Assembly: GCF_937616625.2 (NCBI RefSeq)
Contig: NC_065571.1
Coordinates: forward strand, 48,903,651-48,967,650
Reading direction: 5' to 3'
Source: Mercurialis annua
Taxonomy: Eukaryota; Streptophyta; Magnoliopsida; Malpighiales; Euphorbiaceae
Length of the DNA: 64,000 nt
Shown piece by piece: positions 10,653 through 22,904 of the stretch (position 1 is its first letter; each line of letters opens with the position of its first letter). The notes below the pieces were generated by a model. That model searched no databases, had not been told where the DNA came from, and worked only from the letters and a program-made list of their open reading frames with translations. The translations under genes were made by a program, and so were the position numbers.

Positions 10653-13600
10653 TTAAAATCTGTTGGTCTTGAATCCTTTTCTCTGTCTGCCACCGTAGTT
10701 GTTTTGCCTAAAGTTCCCATATTTCAGCGGCACAATTTGCTCAATGTATGTTTTTCCAGGAATATGCCTCTTATCTTTCTCTAGTTTTTTCAGCTGCGGC
10801 AACCAGTATGCCACATACTCCCCTTCAGGATCATAATTTTGTGCCTGGTGATATTTAAGAAAAGCATATTCATGACTATACCATAAGCACAGCCAGTTTT
10901 TAAATACAAAATTCACAACAGATTATTATTTGAGGTATTTCATGAATCATCTTACTTGCTTAGGGATACTGAAATAACGATCTTCCCTAGGATCAGTCCC
11001 GACTCCTTCATAAGACAACATAGGATGATAAGAAGCTCACAGATATAAACAACTGCTAATAAACAAGTTTCTAAACCTTAAAATGTCCAAAATAAAACTC
11101 CTCTTAATGTTCATTTGCTTATATTGTGCCAGTAGAAGGATAAACGTCATAAAAGAAGGAAAGAAAGAACATGTATGTGCAGCAGACTGCCTTACCTGCA
11201 CCATAGGTCCAATTCCCGTAATTAGAACAGGGGTCATAATCCAGGAGGCATGACTCGAACCATTCAGCTCCCATACGCCAGTCAATCCCCATATCTCGAA
11301 CAAGAAATGAACATACGATCTGTCAAAATTGCTATGTTGTTAGATTTCCACCAAATGAAATGATAACTTCAGTTGTAATAACCATGTGGCTACCTGTCGT
11401 CCTCGATTTGACATGAATCCGGTGGTGGAAAGTTCCTTCATGTTAGCATCTATTAGAGGGTACCTACAAAGGGGGCAAAAGTATTGCAAGTAAATGAGCA
11501 CTGCAAGCTTCATGGAAATATGCTCAACAACTAAAAAAAGGCTTAATCATGCTTGTTTTCTTTTTGTGGCATTCTGCCACTTCCGCCATATAAAAGGAAA
11601 ATAAAGAAAAGTACAGAGACTGGAGACACAAGGATGCAAGTGATCTTGCATGGACACCAAGTTAGTGAAGTTTCAAGGGGAAACAGATTAGAGAAAGGAA
11701 ATATATTCCCTTTTTTCTTCATTTTTACACATAGTAAAAGTGTTAAAGTTTTTCATGATAGTGCCGGAACTCCAATATAAGTGCAAGAGATTATAATCCT
11801 TTTAAGGCAGGTGATACTTAAAGAAAATCTAACATCAAACAACAAACCCCGTGCACCCATCTCTCCAAGATTCAAACAATCTCTGGTCTTGACTCCATTC
11901 ATGCTCCAGTTTCCTTGGGCCACCTACAAACAGAAATTGACATGAATACATGGTAAAATCCATTTTCATGCACTTAGTTGTTCAGTAAGGGGAAAATTTT
12001 ACCTAAATGGAAAAGCAAATTTCCATACTTGATTGAGAGAAACCTAAAGTGATCCCGCCAAGTCAATTCAAACAACACCCTGAAATTCAGGTAAGGACAA
12101 CATAATAGCACTAGAAAGAGAGAACAGTTGCCAAGTTTGTATGATTGTTCTAGACTGAAGGTTAGGGTGTGTTTGCAAGTGTACACATCCTTGTTATAGG
12201 CTAGGGAGTGAGACAAACCAGTATGTGGAATCATTGGCTTGCCTTTCCTTTTCGTATCTTTTCACCTAAAGCAATCAATACAGATACTTGAATCAATTTG
12301 AACCATTCACCATTTGAGAAAGACAAACTGAAAGAGGAATTAGTTGTCGACCTCTTCATGTATGAAACGAAGCGAAAGGCTTCCTGAAGCCATCCATGGA
12401 GAGAATTTAGTAGAATAATCAGGCCCCAACATCCCGTTTCTTGTCTCTTTATAATTTTTTAGCAAATCCTGTTTTCAGGATATGAATACCTAATATAATC
12501 AAATTACTCTGCATATAAAACATCACAGGAAAGATAGCTAAAATAAAAAAATAGACAAATCTACGATGATGATGATGAGCTGCTACACGACTTGAATAGT
12601 TTGCATAAAATATTGTAATTTTCCTTTAAAAAAAGGTGCTCTAATGAAAAAACAGACTAATCATTGTGATATGTTATATTTTAGTATAAAGATTAGAGCA
12701 CTAAAAATGTTAATCAACTCTTGCCTTTTTCCAGAAGTATTCATACACCCTGCTCAGTGCAGCACTTTCACCTCCCAGAAACTTCATTCCTTTGTCAACC
12801 TGCTTGAGAAAAGAGGTACTAAAACACTTTAATCGGACCTAAGACAATGTATCAAGAATAGCATGGTTGGCAAAACATTTAGAAACTAACACATAAAACT
12901 TAAATCTTGCCTGTTGTGGTTGAAGCCCAAGCTGATCGACTGATGGAACACATCCCCAGTCGTCAACAGTAGGCGGTGGTGGTGCAAGAGATGTAGGAAT
13001 TTTAACACAGCCTCTGATGGCACATTTCGCTTCAACAGACTGAGAAATATAATTTATGTCAGTGACACACAGCTCTAATTCCAATACCATTATGCTAACA
13101 GAAACCAACAGTATGCGAAGGAATCATGCCTTACGAAATTGAGTATAAAGATCGGGTAAATTGGTGGCACTAAAAGGAAGGTCATCAATATGGTACATAG
13201 TAGTACCCCAAACAAGATGTAGCTTAGGAGTAATGCTTGTAGATCCCTTGTTGCTCTGATTAGGAGAAGGAGGCAGCTTTACTTGGTACAGAGCTTTACT
13301 TAGTAATTTCTCAACATTTAGCTCTTCACTGCAAGTTTCTTTTTGGGCATACACCTGACTAGATGAATTACATTAGTGATGCAATGAATCAGAAAAAAAT
13401 GTAATGACAATGAGCAGTGGCGGATCCAGATTATTTTTTTAAGGTGGGCAAGATAGTAGTGAAAAAGATAACAAAATTCAAAAAATATAATTTTTAAGGT
13501 GGCGATGTTATAAATTTTAAGGCGAAAAAACTATATTATTAAATTCTATATTCATAACTTCCGCCCTGACAATGAGAGGAAAACAGAAGAAGAGATTAAC

Positions 13601-14229
13601 CGCGTGGGCTGCAAAAGCTTGAGCCAGAGACGGAATGACATCCTCAGGTTTTCCATGTCTAATCAAGAGGTTGAGTCCTCTCTTCATCAAATTTTTCTTC
13701 AAGTCAGCCAAACACTCCATTATAAATTGCGCTCTCAATGCTGCTCTCACAAACCCCACAAATTTAGCACGAAATCAAAAACAAAAACTGTGACATTGTC
13801 AAAATAATTAAAAATACCTCCAGTTTTAGGGAAGGCAAACTGGTGAGTAGTCTGAAAAAGTCGAGGATCGACGCAATACACAGGCAAAACGTACTCAGAG
13901 GAAATCCAAGCTTGAACCAAACATTCATTGTCTAATATTCTTAAATCGTTTCGGAACCAAACAATGGCCGTAGTTCCTTTGTTTCCTTTCTTCTTAAGGG
14001 TTTTTGTAGAGTAATTCTCAAAGGTCTGGGCTACAATGCGCTCCATTTCATGATCCGAAGCAGCTGGAACTTGGAAGGTCAGGGAAGATGATGATGAAGA
14101 AGAAGAAGTGGAATTCATGATACGGGAGAGATTTGTGCGAGTGATTTGGATTGGATCAGTGGGTTTTGATGGATTGTGTATGTTACTGCTGATTAATTTC
14201 TGCAATGAAGGACGGGAGAGAAAGGCCAT
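10653..14229 (-). CDS. CRY3: cryptochrome DASH (CRY3), organellar photolyase/cryptochrome
   Basis: FAD and folate-binding photolyase-family protein. Plant CRY-DASH proteins repair cyclobutane dimers in single-stranded or looped DNA in plastids and mitochondria. Thirteen exons give 578 aa (Arabidopsis CRY3 is near 570): 14229-13818, 13743-13601, 13354-13130, 13039-12911, 12799-12725, 12468-12352, 12265-12219, 12079-12003, 11923-11848, 11463-11394, 11319-11196, 11005-10956, 10844-10653. Landmarks: a Ser-rich transit-like N-terminus, [23 protein letters not shown]-like [88 protein letters not shown] and a basic tail. Introns after exons 3, 4 and 5 have GC donors. Met at 14229 was chosen over an in-frame Met at 14340 because it opens the likely transit peptide ([11 protein letters not shown]). 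Oddity: GSLSLR replaces the usual GSISPR. Confidence 0.95.
13415..13568. mobile_element. hAT-type MITE in CRY-DASH intron 2
   Basis: A 154-bp insertion begins CAGTGGCGGATCCAG and ends TTCCGCCCTG. It is flanked by a perfect 8-bp duplication ACAATGAG (13407-13414 and 13569-13576), which fits a non-autonomous hAT element. It sits between exon 3 and exon 2 of CRY-DASH and does not touch the splice sites. Confidence 0.85.
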
Positions 14230-14683
14230 GAGAAAGCGAGCAGGAAAATGGGGAGATTTGGACAGCCCAAGAGGATGACACGTGGATATAGTATTTTTTA
14301 CATAATGACGTGGCTGCTTATTGGCCTGTCGCCCGACCAACTGAGAAAGTAAAAACGACGAGTCGTCTCATCTTCTATTTTATGGTGCCGTTTCAGTAGT
14401 TTGTGTGTTCTGCATTTTCTGAACAGAGTCTGTTTATTGTTCTTGAGATATATATGGTCTGTTTATTTGTAATTTGATGATAAAAGTTAATCGATTGTGT
14501 CAAAAACCATATAAATAGTTGCATTTTGGGTGGATAATTTCATCAAAGTAATGAGAGAGGGACCTATGGATTCTCACCTTTTGCATATACATTTCCTTGA
14601 ATCTGCTACTTCTTCTCTAACATTTGATGATTTGTGTTACCATATTCTTTAGACTAACATTGTCATGTTATGCCTTCTGAAGG
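14230..14683. promoter_or_regulatory. upstream region of CRY-DASH
   Basis: Contains the CRY-DASH 5' UTR and promoter. The box GATGACACGTGG at about 14274 includes ACACGTGG, a G-box core recognised by bZIP/bHLH factors including light-signalling ones. A second box, CATAATGACGTGGC, lies about 30 bp further upstream (around 14300). Both would suit a light-responsive gene, but position relative to the transcription start is unknown. Confidence 0.4.
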
Positions 14684-14797
14684 CTGTCTGGTGGAAAAAA
14701 TGCATCTTCAACCGATCAAGCCGAGGATATAACTGAGGCGGATAAAGCTGAGGACAATGCTCAGGCTGCTGCTAAATATGATGATCATTCCAGCTGA
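14684..14797 (+). pseudogene. unidentified terminal-exon-like fragment
   Basis: After TGCCTTCTGAAG, which could be an acceptor, a plus-strand frame reads LSGGKNASSTDQAEDITEAD then KAEDNAQAAAKYDDHSS and stops at TGA. The acidic, Ala/Asp-rich composition looks like a genuine protein C-terminus. In-frame stops lie directly upstream and no partner exons are seen, so it may be a leftover or captured exon. Family not recognised. Confidence 0.3.
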
Positions 14798-15489
14798 GAG
14801 GTGCCATCTTCAGCAATTTGAGAGAATTGAACTTCAAAGGATTACTAAGATGGCCACCAAAACTCACCCTGATCATCACATTCACAAATTCAACCAATTA
14901 CTGGCAAATCTAACTGACCATTATTACATTCCTAGAGTAGAGACTGGTTAGCATGTTTCTCATACTTTTCAGTTAAATTCAATTAAGACAGCTCTGTCAA
15001 TTGGCATGCTAAAAAAATGAAGTCCTTGGTTGTTTGAGAATTTTGTATCTTTTCATCTTCCATCTCAGTAAAGTTTCCAGCTTGCAAAACAATTTGATCA
15101 GTGAATGTGTTACCTTGGGGCCTTAACTGGAGTCTTGAATGCCGAAACTCCTCTAATTACATGACGATCACACGTGATCTAGCCTCTTCTTGCATCTGCA
15201 TGTGTTGCTGTGTATGTATCTCATATGGTATGTGAAGTTGCGGAATAACTTATGTTTTCCCATTTTTGATTAGTGCAAATAACTCCAATGACATGAAACT
15301 AACCATCTCAATTTGGCAATGGCAATCAACATCTTGTTGCTTAAGTAATGACACCCCAAACAAACTTCCATTACTAATAAGTAGCACACAACTAATTTGG
15401 GTTATATATATATGAGGACAAGAATAGAAGTTTGATTTTCTGAGCACTTACAAAGCAGAATGTTTTGCTGGAACAGTGTTTTTTTTAGT
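14798..15489. other. intergenic, no gene seen
   Basis: Lies between the terminal-exon-like fragment and the FBN6 stop codon. The right end should carry the FBN6 3' UTR. Nothing else supportable. Confidence 0.45.
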
Positions 15490-16629
15490 CTATATGCATC
15501 TTTGGAAAACAAATAAAGAACCTCTAGAGCCCTTTCCTAACCTGATCTTCTCATCTATGTAGCTTATCTGCAGCTTCACCTCACTTTGGCCGCCGTACCG
15601 GAACTCCAATGCTCCAACCTTCAGTTCAGGTGCCTCAAATATAACTTGGATCCAGCTTTCATCTAAAACCTTCAGCTGACCTGAATATATTCATTCGTAT
15701 TTAAAAGGCCAATTCAGCGTTTACCGATAGGATACAATTAAAAGTGAAAGATTTGAGTAAGTAATTGAGGCGCAGCAGAATTGCATACCTTTGAGGGATA
15801 CCTCTCCATCGAGGAATCCAAAAAGAGAAAACGAGACCTTGTTCCTTACGATGTCAGGAGCTTCAACAGCCTGAATCATTTGTTTTGTTTTAAAGAAAAG
15901 ACGGCCAAATGCACTCCTATAGCCTCCCCCTGGTGAAGTTGGTCTCGAACAGTAAACCACATCCCAATCTGGTAATTCACAAATTATACTCTTATCATCG
16001 CAAAATCATCACTTACTATTAGAGTGACTATACTATACGCAATGGTTGTGGCGCTATGCCACACCATTTATGCAACAAGCCAGTAAGATGTTTGTGATAA
16101 GGGAATAATTAATATTTGTTGAATTTTTATTATTAAATATCCTAACATAGCAAACATTTTACTAGTTTGTTCAATATTCGGAATTACCTCCAAATATGAG
16201 AGGAGATTTGACCGGTTCCGCAACACAAAATCTCTGCAACTGCTGAGCAACTTCAGACACCTCCTCATGCTCTTCTTTAGTTAGCGAAACTCCGCCATCT
16301 GTTTGCGATACCTGTAAGTTAATCACTCAGTACAGTGCCTATTTAAAATTAATCAGAACAAAACCAATTATTGACTATTCTCTAAAATTGAAGATTACCT
16401 TGGAGAGAATTGAAGCAACAAGATCATCAGGCCTCCCAGTCCGCACTTCCGGACTCGAAACCGAAACAGAAGACATAATAATTAGCGAATTTCTGTTCTG
16501 TCTAGAAAATTGGATCGGAAATGAAAGTTTATGCACAGGCTTCCATTGGCTGATTAGCGCTTTGGAGTTGTATGATTGGCGGCCCTTAAATGAGGACAGC
16601 AGAGATAAAGAAGAAGGAGAAGCAGCCAT
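15490..16629 (-). CDS. PAP8: plastid-lipid-associated protein 8 / fibrillin 6
   Basis: Fibrillin (PAP/fibrillin domain) of the plastid, a lipocalin-like protein linked to plastid lipids and redox/stress responses. Predicted 241 aa from four exons: 16629-16399, 16311-16188, 15968-15789, 15680-15490, all GT-AG, frame closed. The N-terminus (MAASPSSLSLLSSFKGRQS) is a typical Ser-rich transit peptide. The mature part shows RPDDLVASILSKVSQTDGGV, VAEPVKSPLIFGDWDVVYCS, PTSPGGGYRSAFGRLFF, VRNKVSFSLFGFLDGEVSLK, FRYGGQSEVKLQISYIDEKI and RLGKGSRGSLFVFQR. These match the PAP8 subgroup, which is of similar length. It is upstream of CRY-DASH on the same strand, but there is no sign that the two genes are linked in function beyond both being plastid-directed. 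Confidence 0.95.
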
Positions 16630-17230
16630 TGAAGGAGCTGCAGATTGAAAAAGCAGAACCAGTAACCCTTAGAAATTACTAGATTAGAGGATATTATTCC
16701 CCAAGAGCTGCTGTTGGTGCTCTTGTCCATAACATTTTGGTTTAATTTGGTTTTGCCACGTTGGAATGGAAATCAAGGTGTGGGCCTGCGTAAATTATCT
16801 TTATTTAATTCATTATCTGTATCTGCTGCCAGGAGGGCAATTTTGTTAGTTATGAAAGATAGAAATAATATTTGTATTTCTTATATCACATTTTTAAATA
16901 ATTCTTATATTAAAAAATATTCACATTGAGTCCTTATATTATCAATTATAACTGGAAACGCATCGAGTTGCAAAAATATCGAGTTTTCCATTCATTTTTG
17001 TTATAGATAAATTCAATGTGTTTGCATAAACGGAAATAAACAGAAATGGATAGATGAAATTGATAGCGCATGGGCCTAATAACAACGTCTTCTTTTAATA
17101 TAGACTTTTTTAGACAGATTACGGGCTTAGCCCAAACTAATTAGAGATATACGGCCCTAGGTTTCAAAATTGAGATTTGTTATTTCATCTCCCTAAATTC
17201 GAATTTTAACCTTTTTCCTTATAATTTTTA
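16630..17230. promoter_or_regulatory. upstream region of FBN6/PAP8
   Basis: A/T-rich sequence expected to hold the FBN6 5' UTR and promoter. No clear TATA box is assigned. No other gene is visible. Confidence 0.35.
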
Positions 17231-17900
17231 TACTTTCAAAAACTGAAGAATACGGTTTCGAAAATCAGAGAGATTGCATGTTATGATTTTTGCGAGATTC
17301 TCGCCTTCCTTTTCTCCATACGAGATTCTCGGCTTTCTTTTCTCCATTCAAATTATGGTTTCCTTTTCTTTCAAATTTCATATTTCAATATGTTTTCAGA
17401 ATTTGAATGCATTCACAGTTTGTTTTTGTTGTTGGTGGTGTAATGGAGTCATCGGAATCGGAATTGGAAATTGTGGCGGTTGTTGTAGATGATGCAGCGG
17501 TTGTTGTTGATGATTATGAAGCAAAAAGAGAAAAATTCTCCATGGATCATAGATGATGCGGCGGCGTGGATCATCATCGCCATCGACCAAAATTAGTTGC
17601 TGCTCGGCGGCGTGGATCATCGAGGAGCAGCGGCGGCATGGATCATCATCGCCATCGACCAAAATCAATTGCTGCTCTCTTCTATTTTCCTGTTGCTGCT
17701 CTGCAATGGAGATGAAGTTGGCGCGTTGTTGCTATGGAGGCGGAGACGGCGCTATGTTATTGAATGGAGTGAGTTCGACGGAGAAAAAAAGGCGGAAGAG
17801 GAAGAGCTTCTGATGTGGTGGTGGTGGCTTTGTTTACCGCTGCAGCTGTTAGTGAGCCACAAATTCAAATTTGTTGGTGATGAAGGAAATTTTTGATTTG
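17231..17900. repeat. G-rich patch with a duplicated GGCGGCGTGGATCATC block
   Basis: A locally GC-richer patch. The block GGCGGCGTGGATCATCATCG, CCATCGACCAAAAT, TTGCTGCTC begins at about 17558 and is repeated from about 17631, an offset of roughly 73 bp. Short frames exist on both strands but they are shadows of each other and resemble no family. It may be degenerate coding DNA of an unrecognised gene or transposon. Confidence 0.4.
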
Positions 17901-17929
17901 TAATTATTATGATCAGATTTTTTGTTGGT

Positions 17930-19275
17930 TAATCAATGGTTAACTAATGGTTAACCAATAACAAGATGAAGAAATGCTTATGAGAATATAAATGCTTATG
18001 AGAATAGAACGTTAATGTGTGTTTACGAGAATAAAAATGCTTATGATAATGTCTGTTGATTACTGGTGATTCAATCTCTCTCGATCCCTTTCATTTTTAT
18101 CGCTCTTTGATTTTGTTTAATTAACATGGAAATTGATTTGCAGTGACTATGGTCGAAATTGATTTGCAACTGCTAGTTCGATTTTTTAGTACGCACAACC
18201 TGCACTCTTGGTGTTTGAAGAAATGCTTATGAGAATAAAACGATTATATATGTAATGTTTTAGGTGTTGGTTAACCAATAGTTAATATTGGGTAAACCGT
18301 TGGTTGACTTGTAATAATTATGGACAGATAAAGATTGATATAAACATTGACAGCGACGAGGAGCTTGAACCAAAACCAAAATAGAAAACTGGTAGATTGA
18401 AGAAAAACTTTGAATAGATTGTAATATAGTTGTTACTTTAGATGTTTTTGATATTTTTGTTTGTGTTTCAAACACACTTGAGTAGTTTGTGGAACACATT
18501 TGGATACTAGTTGGTACACTCCAGTTTTTGGTACATATTTGGTTTCTATTTTGGATAACATTTGATACACAGTTGGTTCCTATTTAGTTATCTAATATTT
18601 TATATTTTTTTATTGCACAATTTTTTATTGTTATACAATCTAATTTATAATTTGTATTGCATTGTGATTCAAACAATATATATCACTTTTTTTTACCAGA
18701 ATTAGACTATACTTGATTTTTTTAACCTATTACATACCGGTGAAGTTGTTAGTTAGTAAATACATGGTAATCGTTTGGTTCATAACTGGTTACCTAATTA
18801 ACAATTTGGTTAAAAAATTATAAACACCCCGCATGTATTTTTAATTGAAAACATACATAAAGTTTTGCTAAATTTTTGTTTTATTATTTTTTATATGTCA
18901 AAAAATGGTTGAATAAAACAACCGCTAAACAATTAAGCTATGGTTATAACGGTATACCAAGCAACAACCAATAGCATACTACTCAGACCAAAAAATTGAA
19001 TTATATCATATCTATTACTATTTTGGTAGACCGCGACAAATCTTTTTATTATGTCCCTGCTGTATATAATTTTTTTAAAAGGTACAGTTTATTTAAAATA
19101 CATAATTCAAGTTTACCAACAATTTACTAAAAAATTATCAACGATGTATTCAAAATAAAATTTATTACAAGTTAACCAACTATTTACCAAAGATTAACCA
19201 TTGGTTAACCAACACCCGAAACAATATAGATACTTATAAGCATTTATTCAAACACTTAAAGTGCAACATTAAAAC
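17930..19275. repeat. inverted repeat with GGTTAACCAA and AAATGCTTATGAGAAT boxes
   Basis: A left arm (about 18201-18320) and a right arm (about 19161-19265) are inverted copies sharing TGCACT, GTGTTTGAA, AAATGCTTAT, GGTGTTGGTTAACCAAT and GTTGACTTGTAATAA-like strings. The spacer of about 840 bp is A/T-rich with further GGTTAAC/GTTAACC boxes. AAATGCTTATGAGAAT occurs several times between 17970 and 18240. It looks like an old foldback-type or terminal-inverted-repeat element, but no target duplication was found and no coding remains. Confidence 0.5.
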
Positions 19276-20236
19276 CAGACCACTACCGATAACCATCATC
19301 ATCCACAACCATCAAATTAAACAATTTCTTCAAATCACAAAGAAATTAAATAAAAAAACTAGAGGAACATTAAGACAGGTCAATTTTTCTTCACTGGTGG
19401 TGCCATTGCTGATGGTGGGAAGAACGGCAGCGATTTCATTTTTGAGGAGCGACGCAGCTGGTAAAATGACATCACTGCTGGCGTAGATGATACAAAGACG
19501 AGATGGAGAAGAGGACATTGCTGAAAACAAGAACGACCTTCATCATGGAACCCAAACTCACCACCGCGGCCTCCACCATCGCGACCTCCACGTCCGCTCT
19601 GAATCTTTGATCAATTCGGTTGTTTGTATCTTTTATGATTCAATTCTCTGTAATCTTTCTATGTGTTAAGATCCGAATATCTTTTTTCATGGATTCAAAG
19701 ATTTGGCTGATTAGGTAAGATTTGCTTTCATTCAAATGTTGAGAGCAAATTTAGGAGAATCTTGGATCATGAGCTGACTGTTACCTTATAAGTTGAAATC
19801 GTATTTCTCTAATATATAAAGGTCAATTTTGCAAAAAAAATTAAGAGAAAGCTAATTATCTAAATAGAAAAGTTGGGGCGTAATTTTCTGATTATTTTGG
19901 CTTAAGTTGTGCAATTGTCAATTTTTCTCTTTAATATATACTAGTACAAAACCCTCGCGTTGATTCGGGTGAATCATTTTTTTTCATTTAAATACAACTC
20001 GAATGCTGTAGTAATTATTAATAATGTTTTTGCATATTGAAAAAACAAATTTTTAATAAAATTATTATAATTACAGTTAAAGTTTGTAATATTTTGCTGA
20101 TGCAAATGTTTAACTCGTATTGTTTTCATTACTATTCTAAAATACTTCAAACTAAATAATACTTTCAAAGGAGCTCTATCGCCAGTAAACTGAATAGATC
20201 GATAGACTCCATAAGATGTTGCTGGAAGAAGTCGGC
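19276..20236. other. intergenic, possible transposon debris
   Basis: A minus-strand frame (19530-19330) and a plus-strand frame (19487-19669) overlap and neither matches a known family. At 19926 the string TCTCTTTAATATATACTAG, followed by AAAACCCTCGCGTTGATTCG, resembles the 5' end of plant Helitrons, but the other end could not be placed. Confidence 0.3.
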
Positions 20237-21307
20237 TGTTGGCTAAAGGTTACCCCTAAATTTTGATGTAACAAAAACAGTGAGTAAGTATCATCTGATG
20301 AAAGTTGGCTAAAAGTATCACAGGAATCATGGAGCTGATTATGACCAAGTAAAGCTAATTCAAGTCAGAGAACTAATAGACCTTATCAAGATGGGCTTTT
20401 CAATATAGGATTCTTTGTAAAGGTACGTGGGCTTTATCAAATGTCAAGTAGTAAAGCTCAGTCCAAAAATGATTTCTTCTAGAAATGTTTTCATCATTCA
20501 AAACGATTTCATCCTTTAGCGACTCATCAAGTCACATGTGCACAAAATTCTCTTTCATGTGTGAAGAAAAACATTCCTTTGTTTTTGTAACCGTTTTTGG
20601 TACACATCACTGCTTCTGGAAGATTTCTTATTTTGTCCTCTAGCTTAACAAACATTTCTAAAGATTCCTTTCTAAAATATCTTGAGGGCATTTTGGAGAA
20701 CATCATTCTCTATAAATAGAGCATCGTCTTTCTCACTGAAATTAAGAGATTTCAGAGTAAAAAATCTTCTTCATTTTGCAGCATTTTTTTAAAGCTTTTG
20801 TTTTTGAAAAATGGTTTTAAACTGAGCTTCACTATTTGGTGTTTCTTTAAAACTCACTATACCTATTAGTTTTATGTGTATTTGTGGAGTTTGTTTTCAA
20901 CACCTGAAAAGTTTTCATATTCTGAAGGTTTTGTAAACGCCTAGGTGATAAGTTTACTGGTTGTAAGTTTCTGGTTCTTGTGAAAACCTGGGTTGGGAAA
21001 TCAGACTAGAACAGGTAGTTTTTAGTGCTGTATTTCAAGGCTTTTGTTTCTTGCCCGGAAAAGAAACTGGTTAGTGGAAATCCCAGGTGGTGATACCTTG
21101 GGTAGTGGATGTATGCAGTTGCAGAACCACTATAAAAATACAGTTGTTATTTACTTTATGCTCTGTTTATTAAATTCTTATTTAGCTTGAAAAAAATCCA
21201 AAAACAGTCTTTTAATTTTTTATAAGCTAATTTCTCATTTTATAAAGTAAAGTTTTTTAAGTTCTCAATTCACCCCCCCCCCTCTTGAGAAGCCATCCGG
21301 ACTAACA
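20237..21307. mobile_element. solo LTR (Copia-like), 1071 bp
   Basis: Starts TGTTGGCTAAAGGTTACCCC and ends CATCCGGACTAACA. It is flanked by a perfect 5-bp duplication TCGGC (20232-20236 and 21308-21312). It has a promoter-like CTCTATAAATAGAGCATCG near 20708 and the run AATTCACCCCCCCCCCTCTT shortly before its 3' end, both typical of plant Copia LTRs. No primer-binding site follows and no gag/pol remains, so this is a solo LTR left by recombination. Confidence 0.8.
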
Positions 21308-21312
21308 TCGGC

Positions 21313-22611
21313 TATTGTTGAGAAACTGTTAAAGTTATAAAGAAAGTCGACTCAGAGTGTCGTTGTTGTTGATTTTGAAATAGATGAAATTGTGTCACTA
21401 TGGAAGTCAAGGGATAACAATTCAGATATCTCTCGATTTCCGTTTCTTTCCGTTTCTAAATTTGAAAGAAGCACTGATAATGTCCTAATCACATGTAACT
21501 TAAAAAATGTTTCAGGTTGTTATGAAATTTGTAATAAATAAATAAAGCGATAAACGTGATAATTAAATAGTACGCAACATAAATGCATTATTAATTTTCA
21601 TAATTAAAATCCGTAATTTATAAATATTGCAAGAATTAATAAAGGTATACTCAAAAATATAAAAAAAAACTAAAAAAAATATTCTTTTGATGACAGATTA
21701 CACATACTAATGAGCAATAAAATAATACTCCAATAATTAAAACTAAAGCCATTTTCATTTTGAATTATATTAAAAGACTATAGAAAATTTATAAAAGGAA
21801 TGAAATAAATTGTGTAGTGAAAGAAATAGTAAATTGAGTATATATAGTTAAAAACATAGCCGTTTTATTACCGGTATATAGCCGTTTTATTTCTGTTACA
21901 CCGTTAATTATTTTGAATTTTGTTAAACTTGTTAGATAGAAAAATAATGAACTTAATTATATAAAAACCAAAATATGGATTTTAATTATAAAATTAATTG
22001 TGTTACTTTAATAAAAATTATTAAAAAAATGGCCTAAGTTCATAAATAAAATGATCAATTATCTACTATTAGATAAAAAATACAAATAAAGATTAAAATA
22101 TAATATCATCTGCTATAATTGATTTTATAAAATTATACTATTTTAGTGTAAAATTTGAACCCAACTGATATTTTATGATAAAAATAATATGAAGTATAAT
22201 CTTTTATATATAAATTGTATTTAATTAATAAATACAATTGGATTTTTAATTATAAATAAATAAAAATAACTAACCAACAATGTAAAAGAAGACATTATGG
22301 GCAAAAAAATAATTGTCATTTTCTAACATTTATATTTTTTGGTAAATCATTATCTAACATTTATATGGAAAACCACTTATATAAAAATTAATATTTAAAA
22401 AATAATAAAAATTAGAAGAGTTTTTGAAAGAAAAAAATAGATGGGGACCAATTTTATACAAATTTGATTTCTTTTAAAAAATATACCATCTATTATAAAA
22501 TTAATTATATAGTTTCTCATATCCAAAAGATATTATGGAGCATAGCTTTTAAAAAATTGATTTAAAATATATTTATATATCATAGTAATTGTTATTGTAG
22601 AAGAGTTTCAG
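21313..22611. other. intergenic, no gene seen
   Basis: Very A/T-rich. No supportable coding frame, RNA gene or transposon terminus. Confidence 0.5.
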
Positions 22612-22620
22612 CAAATATAA

Positions 22621-22895
22621 GAGCTAATCTTTTTTTAATACTAAATCTTTGCGAGTTTTGTTAGTTATAGTCAAATATTTCAAAATCGGCAAGATTAGTC
22701 CATTAATTTTGAGATATTCATAATTTTTATAGTCTTTTTTTTTAAATCGAGCCCTAAATTATTACATGGAGGATTAGCCCAAATGAATAAAAAATATTTT
22801 GAATATTTCAAAATGGATTAATCTTACCGATTTTGAAAGATTTGATTATAAGTGATAAAATTCATAAAGGTTTGGTATTAAAAAAAGATTAGCTC
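22621..22895. mobile_element. 275-bp MULE-type MITE with terminal arms near 100 bp
   Basis: Begins GAGCTAATCTTTTTTTAATA and ends AAAAAAGATTAGCTC. The arms stay complementary for about 100 bp (shared TTTCAAAATCGG.AAGATTA). A perfect 9-bp duplication CAAATATAA flanks it (22612-22620 and 22896-22904), as expected for Mutator-like elements. Confidence 0.85.
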
Positions 22896-22904
22896 CAAAT
22901 ATAA

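Noticed and set aside
17396..17896. Overlapping frames on both strands encoding His/Gln-rich or Arg/Ser-rich peptides
   Set aside because: They are readings of one short repeated GC-richer block in several frames; none resembles a protein family or has exon structure.
19926..19990. Helitron 5' end
   Set aside because: TCTCTTTAATATATACTAG followed by an AAACCCTCGCG string is suggestive, but no matching 3' hairpin and CTRR end could be placed, so no element was annotated.
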